From the NCBI GenBank assembly GCA_020426125.1, contig JAGQQQ010000447.1, forward strand, positions 1-7,306: a stretch of 7,306 nt of DNA, read 5' to 3'. Source of the stretch: Planctomycetaceae bacterium. GTDB taxonomy: Bacteria > Planctomycetota > Planctomycetia > Planctomycetales > Planctomycetaceae. The notes below the pieces were generated by a model. That model saw only the letters and a program-made list of their open reading frames with translations, was not told the DNA's origin and did not search any database. Shown piece by piece: positions 1 to 7,160 of the stretch. A program made the position numbers and the translations under genes. Position 1 is the first letter of the stretch. The number at the start of each line of letters is the position of its first letter.

Positions 1-2
1 GC

Positions 3-1361
3 GGGCCTGAGGACAAACGAACGTCGTTGCTCCGTCAGGCGATCATCGACGGGGCCGAATACGTCGACTTGGAGGAAGACACCGCGAAGGTCACCCGTCG
101 CTACGGCAAGACCAAACGGATCGTCAGCCACCATGACTTCCGCCAAACCCCCGACGACTTGGAAGAGATTCACGAGCGGCTGTGCCAACTCGATCCCGAC
201 ATCGTCAAGATCGTGACCATGGCGAACTCGCCGCTAGACAATGTCCGTATGCTGGAGTTGGTCAAGAACGCGAAGGTCCCCACGATTGGGTTTTGTATGG
301 GGGAGATGGGGGTCGTCAGCCGGATTCTGTGTGGCAAGTTTGGGGCTCCCTTTACTTACGCGACATTTAGTTCCGAACGAGTGATGGCTCCCGGGCAACT
401 CTCCTTTGAGGAGACCAAGAAGCTCTACCGGTTTGACGAGATCAACGAGAACACTGCGGTCTTCGGAGTCGTCGGCGACCCGATCGGGCATAGCTGGAGC
501 CCGTTGTTGCACAACGCGGCCTTTCGCAAACTGGGCCTGAATGCCGTGTACCTGCCGATGCGGATCCCCCCGGAAGAGTTCGAAGACGGCCTGCGAGCGT
601 ACGAGAAATTGGGGGCGCGTGGGTACAGCGTCACAATCCCTCACAAGGAGGCGGCCCTGAAGTTTGCCAACGTGGCGGATGAGGCGTCCCGGCAGATTGG
701 CGCCGCGAATACCCTGTTCAAGGACTCCGAGAATCGCTGGTGCGCAGCGAATACCGACTATGACGCGGCCTTGGCGGCAATTCAGCTCGGACTGGAATCC
801 AAAGAGGAGACGTCGCTGAATGGCCAACGTGTGCTGCTCCTTGGGGCCGGGGGTGTGGCTCGGGCGATTGGGTTGGGATGTGCTCGAGAAGGGGCGGCGG
901 TGACGGTCACAAACCGAACCAAGGATCGGGGCGCCAAACTCGCGGAGGAGCTGCGATGCCATTTTGTGACATGGGCCAATCGCGGGGCTGTTCAATCTGA
1001 CATCCTGGTCAACTGCACTCCGATGGGCATGTCCCCGAACATGAACGCATCGCCTTACGAAGAACACTGGTTCCGGGAAACGATGGTCGTTTTCGACACG
1101 ATCTACAACCCGGAAAACACGTTGTTTTTGAAGCAAGCCCGGGAGCGGGGATGCCATTGCGTCAGCGGACTGGAGATGTTTGTCCGACAGGCAGCGGCAC
1201 AGTTCAAATACTTCACGAACCAGGAACCGCCGCTCGACGACATGCGGACAGTCCTCCGACGCGGGATTTCTCCGGTGCGGATCAAGACGGAATCGGGCCA
1301 TGCCTCTCTTGGAGAAATTCGCGATCAGCAACAGAAGCCGCCGAAGTCCCCGGAAGCATGA
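3..1361 (+). CDS. aroDE: Bifunctional 3-dehydroquinate dehydratase / shikimate dehydrogenase (AroD-AroE fusion), 5' partial
   Basis: It catalyses two consecutive cytosolic steps of the shikimate pathway: dehydration of 3-dehydroquinate, then NADPH-dependent reduction of 3-dehydroshikimate to shikimate. The left part is a type I dehydroquinate dehydratase. It has YVDLE with the active-site Glu (codon 72-74), SHHDF with the catalytic His (132-134), the Schiff-base Lys in DIVKI (207-209) and the C-terminal APGQLS. The right part, from about base 450, is a complete shikimate dehydrogenase. It has GHSWSP, SVTIPHK with the catalytic Lys (645-647), GAANTL, NTD with the catalytic Asp (756-758), the nucleotide-binding GAGGVARA, NRT, NCTPMGM and SGLEMFVRQAA. 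The frame is open to the left edge with no stop. Roughly 90-100 residues of a normal AroD domain are missing, so the TTG at 27 is not the true start. About 30 residues beyond the usual AroE end form a polar tail of unknown role. The gene symbol describes the fusion; databases may list it as aroE. Confidence 0.95.
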   Translation, partial: GPEDKRTSLLRQAIIDGAEYVDLEEDTAKVTRRYGKTKRIVSHHDFRQTPDDLEEIHERLCQLDPDIVKIVTMANSPLDNVRMLELVKNAKVPTIGFCMGEMGVVSRILCGKFGAPFTYATFSSERVMAPGQLSFEETKKLYRFDEINENTAVFGVVGDPIGHSWSPLLHNAAFRKLGLNAVYLPMRIPPEEFEDGLRAYEKLGARGYSVTIPHKEAALKFANVADEASRQIGAANTLFKDSENRWCAANTDYDAALAAIQLGLESKEETSLNGQRVLLLGAGGVARAIGLGCAREGAAVTVTNRTKDRGAKLAEELRCHFVTWANRGAVQSDILVNCTPMGMSPNMNASPYEEHWFRETMVVFDTIYNPENTLFLKQARERGCHCVSGLEMFVRQAAAQFKYFTNQEPPLDDMRTVLRRGISPVRIKTESGHASLGEIRDQQQKPPKSPEA

Positions 1362-1461
1362 GATCGGCCGGAAGCAAGGCAATTCCAACACGCAAAGTTG
1401 CCCAAACACAGAATTTCTCACTTGGCAACTCAACTCGTTTGTGTGAACATAGCTGAAAGGC
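1362..1461. other. Intergenic gap with a small inverted repeat
   Basis: This is non-coding DNA between aroDE and the small secreted-protein gene. It contains a perfect 7-base inverted repeat, AGTTGCC (1396-1402) and GGCAACT (1424-1430), separated by 21 bases. It has no T-tract, so it is a poor intrinsic terminator and could equally be a chance pairing or an operator-like element. No clear promoter could be assigned. Confidence 0.35.
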
Positions 1462-1875
1462 ATGTCGAAAGTCCTCCGCACATCACTGATCCTTTGCTTG
1501 GCTCTTTGGAGCTGGGAGGCGGTGATGGTCCGGACTGCCCACGCGAGTTGTGGCGACTGGCTGGCAGACCCCTCCGCGACGATGAGTTCCCATTTGCCCA
1601 CGCCTGATGCTGTCAGGGATTCGGGGACATCGGCAACGAGGCATCGCAAGCCACAGCCCCAGTCTCCCTGCGATGGACCGGGTTGTCGTCAAGCTCCGTA
1701 TGCTCCTTCGGCTCCCTTGCCGGTGCGGATCGAGTTTCGCTCGCACGATGTCGCGGCAATGTTTCTGAAGACGATGACGCTTGGGTCTCAAGGTACTCGA
1801 ACATCTGTCTCTCTTTTCGACGCCGGCCCGCTTTCCGGCTACCCCACGGCCATTGAACGCCCTCCCTGCTGCTGA
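1462..1875 (+). CDS. Small exported Cys/Pro-containing protein of unknown function
   Basis: A 137-residue protein. Residues 1-28 look like a Sec signal peptide: Lys3 and Arg6, a hydrophobic core (LILCLALW, 9-16) and a likely cleavage after AHA at 26-28. The mature protein would begin SCGDWLA. A polar linker follows, then a C-DGPG-C motif (Cys70, Cys75), a Pro-rich segment (79-87), a short possibly beta-forming stretch (88-101) and a C-terminal Cys136-Cys137. The mature chain therefore has five Cys, suggesting a disulfide-bonded or metal-binding exported protein. There is no CXXCH haem motif. The Cys30 context (HAS-C) is not a canonical lipobox. A GAAAGG sequence ends only one base before the ATG, too close for a normal ribosome site. 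The SCGDWLA start and CxGPxC-plus-Pro layout resemble small hypothetical proteins I associate with planctomycetes, but this is recollection. No function can be assigned, and the gene could be regulated apart from both neighbours. Confidence 0.6.
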   Translation: MSKVLRTSLILCLALWSWEAVMVRTAHASCGDWLADPSATMSSHLPTPDAVRDSGTSATRHRKPQPQSPCDGPGCRQAPYAPSAPLPVRIEFRSHDVAAMFLKTMTLGSQGTRTSVSLFDAGPLSGYPTAIERPPCC

Positions 1876-2120
1876 CCTGACAGTAGGAGCATGAGAAGTG
1901 GGACGAAGCGATTTGCGGCATTTGGAGTTCCGCGGGAGTGAGCCGGACGAGGCTCGACTCTTTGCGTGTCGGCTGAATCGCACGCATGTCTTTTCTCGAA
2001 GTCTCTATCGACCCTGGCAGTGATGCGCGGGGCTCTGTGGTTTGCGAATCGCGCCTCTTCTCGCGTGAGGTTCACCGATTTCTCTTTTCACATTCATTCA
2101 TTTTCTCAGGTCACCTTTCT
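1876..2120. other. 245-base gap upstream of the cytochrome operon
   Basis: No gene is supported here. The cytochrome frame stays open back to an ATG at 1986, but the 45 extra residues it would add have no recognisable character. They would also bury the expected short, basic, pre-membrane N-terminus. The last 40 bases before the ATG at 2121 are pyrimidine-rich and lack a purine-rich Shine-Dalgarno sequence. The promoter of the cytochrome/CRTAC1 operon most likely lies here, but I see no convincing -35/-10 or sigma-54 pair. Confidence 0.4.
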
Positions 2121-5027
2121 ATGTCTGACAATGCCGTCACCTCGACGATTGTGCCGAGCGAACCCCCGAAGCGCGTGGTGCGACGCGCCGTAGGGCCTCG
2201 GCTCCGTAAGCTGCTGCATTTCATTTTTGTTCTCCTCGGATTGTTGGGGGCGAACGCCGCGTATCTCGCAGCGATCACCTTTCTGGAGTGGTCCTCAGGT
2301 GAGACTTATCAGGACTACTTTTATCAGTACATGTTCCTGGGGCATTTGATTCTCGGACTGATCTTTTTGGTCCCGTTTCTCGTGTTCTGCATCATTCACA
2401 TGCGAAACACGATGGGTCGCAAGAATCGCCGGGCCGTCAAGATCGGGTATGCCCTGTTCGTCATCGGAGTCATCGTCCTCATCACAGGACTTGGACTGAC
2501 ACGTGTCGGAGGATTCGATTTAAGGCAACCGATGGTCCGCAGTACGGTCTACTGGCTCCACGTCCTTGGACCGATTGCCGCCGTCTGGCTGTATCTGCTT
2601 CATCGTCTGGCAGGACCACGCATCAAATGGAAGATTGGCCTCGGCTATGCAGGCTTTGTCACGGCGGTCGTCGTCGCCATGGTCGCCTTGCACTCGCAGG
2701 ATCCCCGGCAGTGGTACGCCACGGGCCCCGCTTCAGGTGCCAAGTATTTTGAACCGTCCCTGGCAAGAACGGCCACCGGCGACTTTATCCCGGCCGAGAC
2801 ATTGATGAATGATGATTACTGCAAACGCTGTCATGAAGATGTTCACTCCCAATGGTCCGACAGCGTGCATCGATTTAGCTCTTTCAATAACGAGCCATAC
2901 TTCGCCAGTGTGATGGAAACTCGCGAAGTCTCCATGCAGCGGGACGGAAACGTCCAGGCCTCCCGGTGGTGCGCGGGGTGCCATGACCCTGTGCCGTTTT
3001 TCAGTGGAGCATTTGACGACCCGAAGTTTGACACGATGCACCATCCGACCGCGCATGCCGGCATCACCTGCACCGTCTGCCATGCAATCACGAACGTGAA
3101 CAGCAACAAAGGAAATGCGGATTACACAATTGAACAGCCAATGCATTACCCCTTTGCCTTCAGTGACAATCCCATGCTGCAATGGGTCAACAATCAACTC
3201 GTGAAAGCGAAACCCTCGTTTCATAAAAAGACATTCTTAAAGCCGTTCCATAAGTCGGCCGAGTTTTGCTCAACCTGTCATAAGGTGCACTTGCCTCAGG
3301 AACTGACCAAGTACAAAGAGTTTCTGCGCGGCCAGAACCATTATGATGCCTATCTGTTAAGCGGAGTCTCAGGGCATGGCATCCGAAGTTTCTACTATCC
3401 CCCCAAAGCCGAGACCAATTGCAACGGTTGCCACATGCCTCTCAAGCCGTCGGAGGACTTTGGGGCGAAGCTATTCGCGGGGGCCTCTGAGCTGAGCGTG
3501 CATGACCATCTGTTTCCATCCGCAAATACGGGAATCGCATGGCTTCGCGACCGCCAGGACCTTGTCGAGGTCCATCGCGACTACTTGAAGGGTGTGATGC
3601 GAGTCGACCTTTTCGGGATTCGAGAACAGGGCCAAATCGACGGCTCACTCACCGCCCCACTCCGCCCCGAGGTTCCCACGCTGACACCGGGAGAAACGTA
3701 TCTTCTGGAAACTGTGATTCGGACCATGAAGATGGGCCATCTCTTTACGCAGGGAACTGTCGACTCCAATGAAGTCTGGCTGGAAGTCACCGCCAAGTCC
3801 GGTGACCAGATCCTCGGAGTCAGCGGACAATTGAATGAACAGAAAGGGAATGAAGTCGATCCTTGGGCGCACTTTGTCAACGTGTTCATGCTGGATAAGG
3901 ATGGCAACCGCATTGACCGACGAAACGCCCAGGACATTTTTACGCCGCTTTATAACCACCAGATTCCCCCCGGAGCAGGCCAGACGGTGCACTATGAACT
4001 GGACCTTCCCGAATCGTTGTCAGCGCCGGTCGAAGTCGAGGTGAAACTCCTATATCGAAAGTTTGACCAGCGTTACATGTATCTTGTCGCGAAGGCGAAT
4101 GAGAAGCATGGGCGAACGATCCGTGGTCACGAGCCGGGGAAGCGGTATGAGAACAACCTCCCCATTGTGACCTTGGCGACTGACCGAGTCGTCTTTCCGG
4201 TTCAAGGTGTCGACTCGACCGTTGAAAACCCACCGATTGAGGGGTTCCCCGAATGGCAGCGGTGGAATGACTATGGCATCGGCCAACTCTTGAAAGGCAA
4301 GGCCGAACTCCGCCAAGCGGAGGAGGCTTTCCTCGAAGTGGAAGACCTGGACCGCTGGGATGGTCCTTTGAATCTTGCCCGTGTGTACGAACGGGAAGGT
4401 CGCTTGGATGAGGCGGTCGCGGCGCTACAGCGCGCTGATGAATACCGTGATCAAGAGGGATTTCCTCGCTGGACGTGGGCTTGGTTGAGCGGCGTGGTGA
4501 ATCGTCAACAGGGGCGGCTTCCAGAAGCCATTAACAACCTGCGGAGTGCCCTATACGATCAAACCCAAGCCTCGCTCGCGAAGAACTTCGATTTCAGCAA
4601 GGACTACGAAGTCCTCAATCTGTTGGGGCAGACCCTGTTCGATCTCGGTCGGCTCCGTGCCCGTCAGGGAAAATCCGAGGAAGCAGAGGCCCTCTGGCAG
4701 GAAGCCATTGAAGAGTTTGAGAAGACCCTGCTCATCGATTCGGAGAATGTCACGGCCCACTTCAATCTTCAACTCCTCCATGCGGAGTTGGGGAACGAGG
4801 AAGCAAGCGCTCGGCACCAGGCACTGCATCAGCGCTATAAACCTGACGACAATGCCCAAGGCCGAGCCGTCCGTTTAGCACGCGAGAAGTATCCCGCCGC
4901 GAATCAAGCGGCGGAGGCGATCTTAAAATACGAATTGCGGGAACCGGGATCGAAGCCGACGACGGAGTCGGACACCGTCAGCCAATCCCGCGAGTCCGTC
5001 AGTCCACGTGAAGGGGGTGCCGAATGA
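2121..5027 (+). CDS. Membrane-bound pentahaem cytochrome c with TPR tail and possible dihaem b-type anchor
   Basis: A 968-residue protein. Five hydrophobic helices lie at about 32-56, 70-93, 107-127, 142-163 and 172-190. Basic residues flank the predicted cytosolic loops, which places the rest in the periplasm. Five CXXCH haem c sites follow: CKRCH 234, CAGCH 284, CTVCH 317, CSTCH 383 and CNGCH 434. The spacing and the W-x2-S-x-H context after the first site recall cytochrome c554-like multihaem proteins. Residues about 450-690 form a beta-rich domain starting with HDHLFPSANT (461 on) and including GHLFTQG (His540). Residues about 710-930 are TPR-like helical repeats. His75/His93 in helix 2 and His147/His161 in helix 4 could bind two b haems. 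I chose the ATG at 2121 rather than the in-frame ATG at 1986 because the extra residues look non-coding; 2121 has no Shine-Dalgarno. The stop overlaps the next start. The likely role is electron transfer from the membrane to periplasmic partners; the substrate is unknown. Confidence 0.88.
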   Translation: MSDNAVTSTIVPSEPPKRVVRRAVGPRLRKLLHFIFVLLGLLGANAAYLAAITFLEWSSGETYQDYFYQYMFLGHLILGLIFLVPFLVFCIIHMRNTMGRKNRRAVKIGYALFVIGVIVLITGLGLTRVGGFDLRQPMVRSTVYWLHVLGPIAAVWLYLLHRLAGPRIKWKIGLGYAGFVTAVVVAMVALHSQDPRQWYATGPASGAKYFEPSLARTATGDFIPAETLMNDDYCKRCHEDVHSQWSDSVHRFSSFNNEPYFASVMETREVSMQRDGNVQASRWCAGCHDPVPFFSGAFDDPKFDTMHHPTAHAGITCTVCHAITNVNSNKGNADYTIEQPMHYPFAFSDNPMLQWVNNQLVKAKPSFHKKTFLKPFHKSAEFCSTCHKVHLPQELTKYKEFLRGQNHYDAYLLSGVSGHGIRSFYYPPKAETNCNGCHMPLKPSEDFGAKLFAGASELSVHDHLFPSANTGIAWLRDRQDLVEVHRDYLKGVMRVDLFGIREQGQIDGSLTAPLRPEVPTLTPGETYLLETVIRTMKMGHLFTQGTVDSNEVWLEVTAKSGDQILGVSGQLNEQKGNEVDPWAHFVNVFMLDKDGNRIDRRNAQDIFTPLYNHQIPPGAGQTVHYELDLPESLSAPVEVEVKLLYRKFDQRYMYLVAKANEKHGRTIRGHEPGKRYENNLPIVTLATDRVVFPVQGVDSTVENPPIEGFPEWQRWNDYGIGQLLKGKAELRQAEEAFLEVEDLDRWDGPLNLARVYEREGRLDEAVAALQRADEYRDQEGFPRWTWAWLSGVVNRQQGRLPEAINNLRSALYDQTQASLAKNFDFSKDYEVLNLLGQTLFDLGRLRARQGKSEEAEALWQEAIEEFEKTLLIDSENVTAHFNLQLLHAELGNEEASARHQALHQRYKPDDNAQGRAVRLAREKYPAANQAAEAILKYELREPGSKPTTESDTVSQSRESVSPREGGAE
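5010..5017 (+). promoter_or_regulatory. Ribosome-binding site for the CRTAC1-like gene
   Basis: The purine-rich GAAGGGGG lies six bases before the ATG at 5024 and inside the last codons of the cytochrome gene. Together with the ATGA stop/start overlap it fixes this start and indicates translational coupling. It is the only well-placed Shine-Dalgarno-like site among the gene starts in the window. Confidence 0.7.
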
Positions 5028-6895
5028 GCGAGTCCAGGGAACATGATGAACTTATTGACGAGGTCGAGCGGGACGACGCCATCGTCGGCCTCGCCCTCCG
5101 TTGGTCGGCGGTGGTGCTGATCGTGCTGATGGTGAGCGCCGGAGGGATTGCGTACTTCCTATTCCAACCGGAACCCGAACCGGAAGTGCAGGAAACAGAA
5201 CTGGCGAAAGTCGAAGTTCGGACCGCTGAAGAAGTGGAGATTCCGTCGGTCCCGTTTACCGACATCACTCAAGAAGCAGGGATCACCTGGAGCCACAACA
5301 ACGGCGCGCAAGGACAAAAGCTCCTCCCGGAAACCATGGGAGGCGGCTGTGCCTTCTTCGATTTCGATGACGACGGAGATCAGGATCTGCTGCTGGTGAA
5401 TTCGCAGGGATGGCCGGACGACCCCGATGAGACTCGGCGAAAGACGATGCCGGCTCTTTATCGGAACGATGGCACCGGACACTTCGAGGATGTGACCGCA
5501 GGATCGGGTTTGGACGTGTCCTTTTACGGAATGGGCGCTGCGATCGGCGATTACGACAACGACGGTCGCCCCGATGTTTATGTGACCGCCGTCGGCCCGA
5601 ATCGGCTGTTCCACAACGACGGAGAGGGCAAGTTCACCGATGTGAGCGAGACAGCGGGTGTCGCTGGCGGCGACACGAGTTGGGGGACCAGCGCCGGGTG
5701 GTTCGACTACGATCGCGATGGGGATCTCGATCTGTTTGTCTGCAATTACATCGAGTGGTCCCGCGACTATGACCTTGCCCAGAACTTTCAATTGACCGGC
5801 GGTGACCGGGCATATGGTCGTCCCCAGAATTTTGAAGGGGCGTTTCCGTACCTGTTTCGAAATGATGGCGAAGGAAAGTTCAGCGACGTGACCGCACAGT
5901 CCGGTCTTCAAGTTCGCAATCCGGCGACAGACGTCCCCATGGCCAAATCCCTGGGAGTGACGTTTGCGGATTTCGATCGCGATGGATGGCTCGATCTCGT
6001 GGTAGCGAATGACACCGTTCAAAACTTTTTGTTCCACAACAAGCAGGATGGTACCTTTCAGGAGATGGGAGCAATTGCCGGGGTGGCCTTCGACATGAAC
6101 GGCGCCGCTCGCGGAGCGATGGGCATTGATTCGGCCCACTTTCGGAACAACGATTCGATTGGACTCGCCATCGGCAATTTCTCAAATGAGATGACCGCGC
6201 TCTATGTCTCGCAAAATAGCGCGATGCAGTTCGTCGACGAAGCGATCTCCTCCGGACTCGGGCCGAACACGCGACTGGAACTGACATTCGGCGTCTTCTT
6301 CTTCGACTATGATCTCGATGGCCGGCTTGATCTCTTCGCGTCGAACGGCCATCTTGAGGAAGACATCAACCGGGTTCAGCCCAGCCAGCATTATGAACAG
6401 TCCCCCCAGTTGTTCTGGAATTGCGGGTCGACCGCCGACACGGAGTTTCTTCCCGTCCCCGAAGAATTGCTCACGGAAGATTTCCGCAAACCGCTCGTGG
6501 GGCGTGGAGCGACCTGTGCCGATATTGACAACGACGGCGATCTCGATGTCCTGATCATGGCCACCGGACAGCGGCCGAGATTGCTGAGGAACGATCAGGA
6601 CCTGGGACACCACTGGCTGCGGTTTGACCTCGAAGGCTCAGATTCCAATCGTGACGCGATTGGTGCGGAAGTCGTCGTGGAACTTGAGGACGGCATTCTC
6701 CGAACACAAGTCATGCCCACGTGCAGCTACATTTCCCAACGGGAACGAATTGTGACGATCGGTCTCGGCGACTCAGAGAATGTGAAATCCGTGACCATCC
6801 ATTGGCCGGATGGAACAACACAAACGGTGCCGAATGTCGCCGCGGATACCGTGCACACCGTGAAACAAGAGAGTCCGGTTCGAACAGATTCTTAG
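5024..6895 (+). CDS. Membrane-anchored CRTAC1-family protein (FG-GAP/VCBS repeats with ASPIC/UnbV domain)
   Basis: A 623-residue protein. A short acidic N-terminus is followed by one hydrophobic helix (about 27-47) and a Pro/Glu linker (QPEPEPEPEV), so the rest should be periplasmic or surface-exposed. There is no lipobox. From about 78 it reads as a beta-propeller of FG-GAP/VCBS repeats with six Ca-binding loops of the DxDxDGxxD type, at 113-121, 176-184, 228-236, 316-324, 428-436 and 500-508. Repeat phrases such as LFHNDGEGKFTDV and LFRNDGEGKFSDV recur. One further blade near 370-390 (AHFRNNDSIGLAIGNFSNE) has lost the canonical loop. The C-terminal part, about 530-615, is an ASPIC/UnbV domain (HHWLRFDLEG, IGAEVVV, CSYISQRERIVTIGLG, SVTIHWPDG). 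Its start overlaps the cytochrome stop by four bases. The family's biochemical role is not established; the operon position suggests it works with the cytochrome. It appears full length. Confidence 0.9.
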   Translation: MSESREHDELIDEVERDDAIVGLALRWSAVVLIVLMVSAGGIAYFLFQPEPEPEVQETELAKVEVRTAEEVEIPSVPFTDITQEAGITWSHNNGAQGQKLLPETMGGGCAFFDFDDDGDQDLLLVNSQGWPDDPDETRRKTMPALYRNDGTGHFEDVTAGSGLDVSFYGMGAAIGDYDNDGRPDVYVTAVGPNRLFHNDGEGKFTDVSETAGVAGGDTSWGTSAGWFDYDRDGDLDLFVCNYIEWSRDYDLAQNFQLTGGDRAYGRPQNFEGAFPYLFRNDGEGKFSDVTAQSGLQVRNPATDVPMAKSLGVTFADFDRDGWLDLVVANDTVQNFLFHNKQDGTFQEMGAIAGVAFDMNGAARGAMGIDSAHFRNNDSIGLAIGNFSNEMTALYVSQNSAMQFVDEAISSGLGPNTRLELTFGVFFFDYDLDGRLDLFASNGHLEEDINRVQPSQHYEQSPQLFWNCGSTADTEFLPVPEELLTEDFRKPLVGRGATCADIDNDGDLDVLIMATGQRPRLLRNDQDLGHHWLRFDLEGSDSNRDAIGAEVVVELEDGILRTQVMPTCSYISQRERIVTIGLGDSENVKSVTIHWPDGTTQTVPNVAADTVHTVKQESPVRTDS

Positions 6896-6924
6896 CGAGA
6901 CAGTCTGAACTCGTGAAAAACGAA

Positions 6925-6962
6925 AACGGCTCAGCTTTCCATTTGCGGAAAGCCGAGCCGTT
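6925..6962. terminator. Stem-loop terminator after the operon, best formed on the minus strand
   Basis: Two 16-base arms (6925-6940 and 6947-6962) flank a six-base loop (ATTTGC). They pair at 15 of 16 positions. The odd pair is A-C in + strand RNA but a tolerated G-U in minus-strand RNA. On the minus strand the stem is followed by TTTTCGTTTTTC, a good intrinsic-terminator tract; on the + strand only TTACCG follows. It sits 29 bases past the CRTAC1 stop, so it probably ends the operon. Its polarity fits better with a transcript arriving from the right, and it may work in both directions. Confidence 0.75.
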
Positions 6963-7119
6963 ACCGAATGGCGACCAATGAATTCGCCTCTCCCACTGCG
7001 ACGAGCGGGTCGTGGGTCGTTCCTTCAACACTTGTTGGAGCAAACGCACGGGAGGAACTTGGGGATCAGATTGGCGCTGTTGATTTGAAGAAGCAGGGAT
7101 GGGGAAGTTGATCAGGAAT
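6963..7119. other. Ambiguous stretch with short open frames on both strands
   Basis: No gene can be called with confidence. On the minus strand a frame with no obvious start runs from a TGA at about 7072 down to a TAA at 6963-6961. It ends with the protein-like residues HDPLVAVGEANSLVAIR just ahead of the minus-strand terminator, as the 3' end of a converging gene would. On the + strand a 47-codon frame runs from the ATG at 6968 to the TGA at 7111 (beginning MATNEFASPTATSG), with neutral codon composition. Either may be chance. If the minus-strand reading is real, it is the remnant of a gene whose 5' part is lost. Confidence 0.25.
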
Positions 7120-7160
7120 CACAGACGCCTTTTAGGGCCGGAGGCACGGCAGAATATCAG

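Noticed and set aside
27..29. TTG as the start of the AroDE protein
   Set aside because: The frame is open upstream to the window edge, and most of the N-terminal half of the AroD barrel would be missing; the true start lies outside the window.
1422..1450. Possible promoter TTGGCA, 17 bases, GAACAT upstream of the small secreted-protein gene
   Set aside because: The -10 hexamer matches the consensus at only three positions and would leave almost no leader before the ATG at 1462.
234..1649. A 471-codon open frame on the minus strand opposite aroDE
   Set aside because: It is antisense to a gene with all catalytic motifs in place; its Arg/Pro/Ser-rich translation has no domain character and it runs past the gene end. 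It is a shadow of GC-rich codon use.
1483..1983. Minus-strand frames of 166 and 124 codons across the small secreted-protein gene and the following gap
   Set aside because: They are Arg/Ser-rich with no signal peptide, helix or motif, whereas the + strand frame has a clear signal peptide and Cys motifs.
5159..6139. A 326-codon open frame on the minus strand opposite the CRTAC1-like gene
   Set aside because: It mirrors the repeated GAT/GAC-rich calcium loops of the real gene and has no recognisable motifs of its own.
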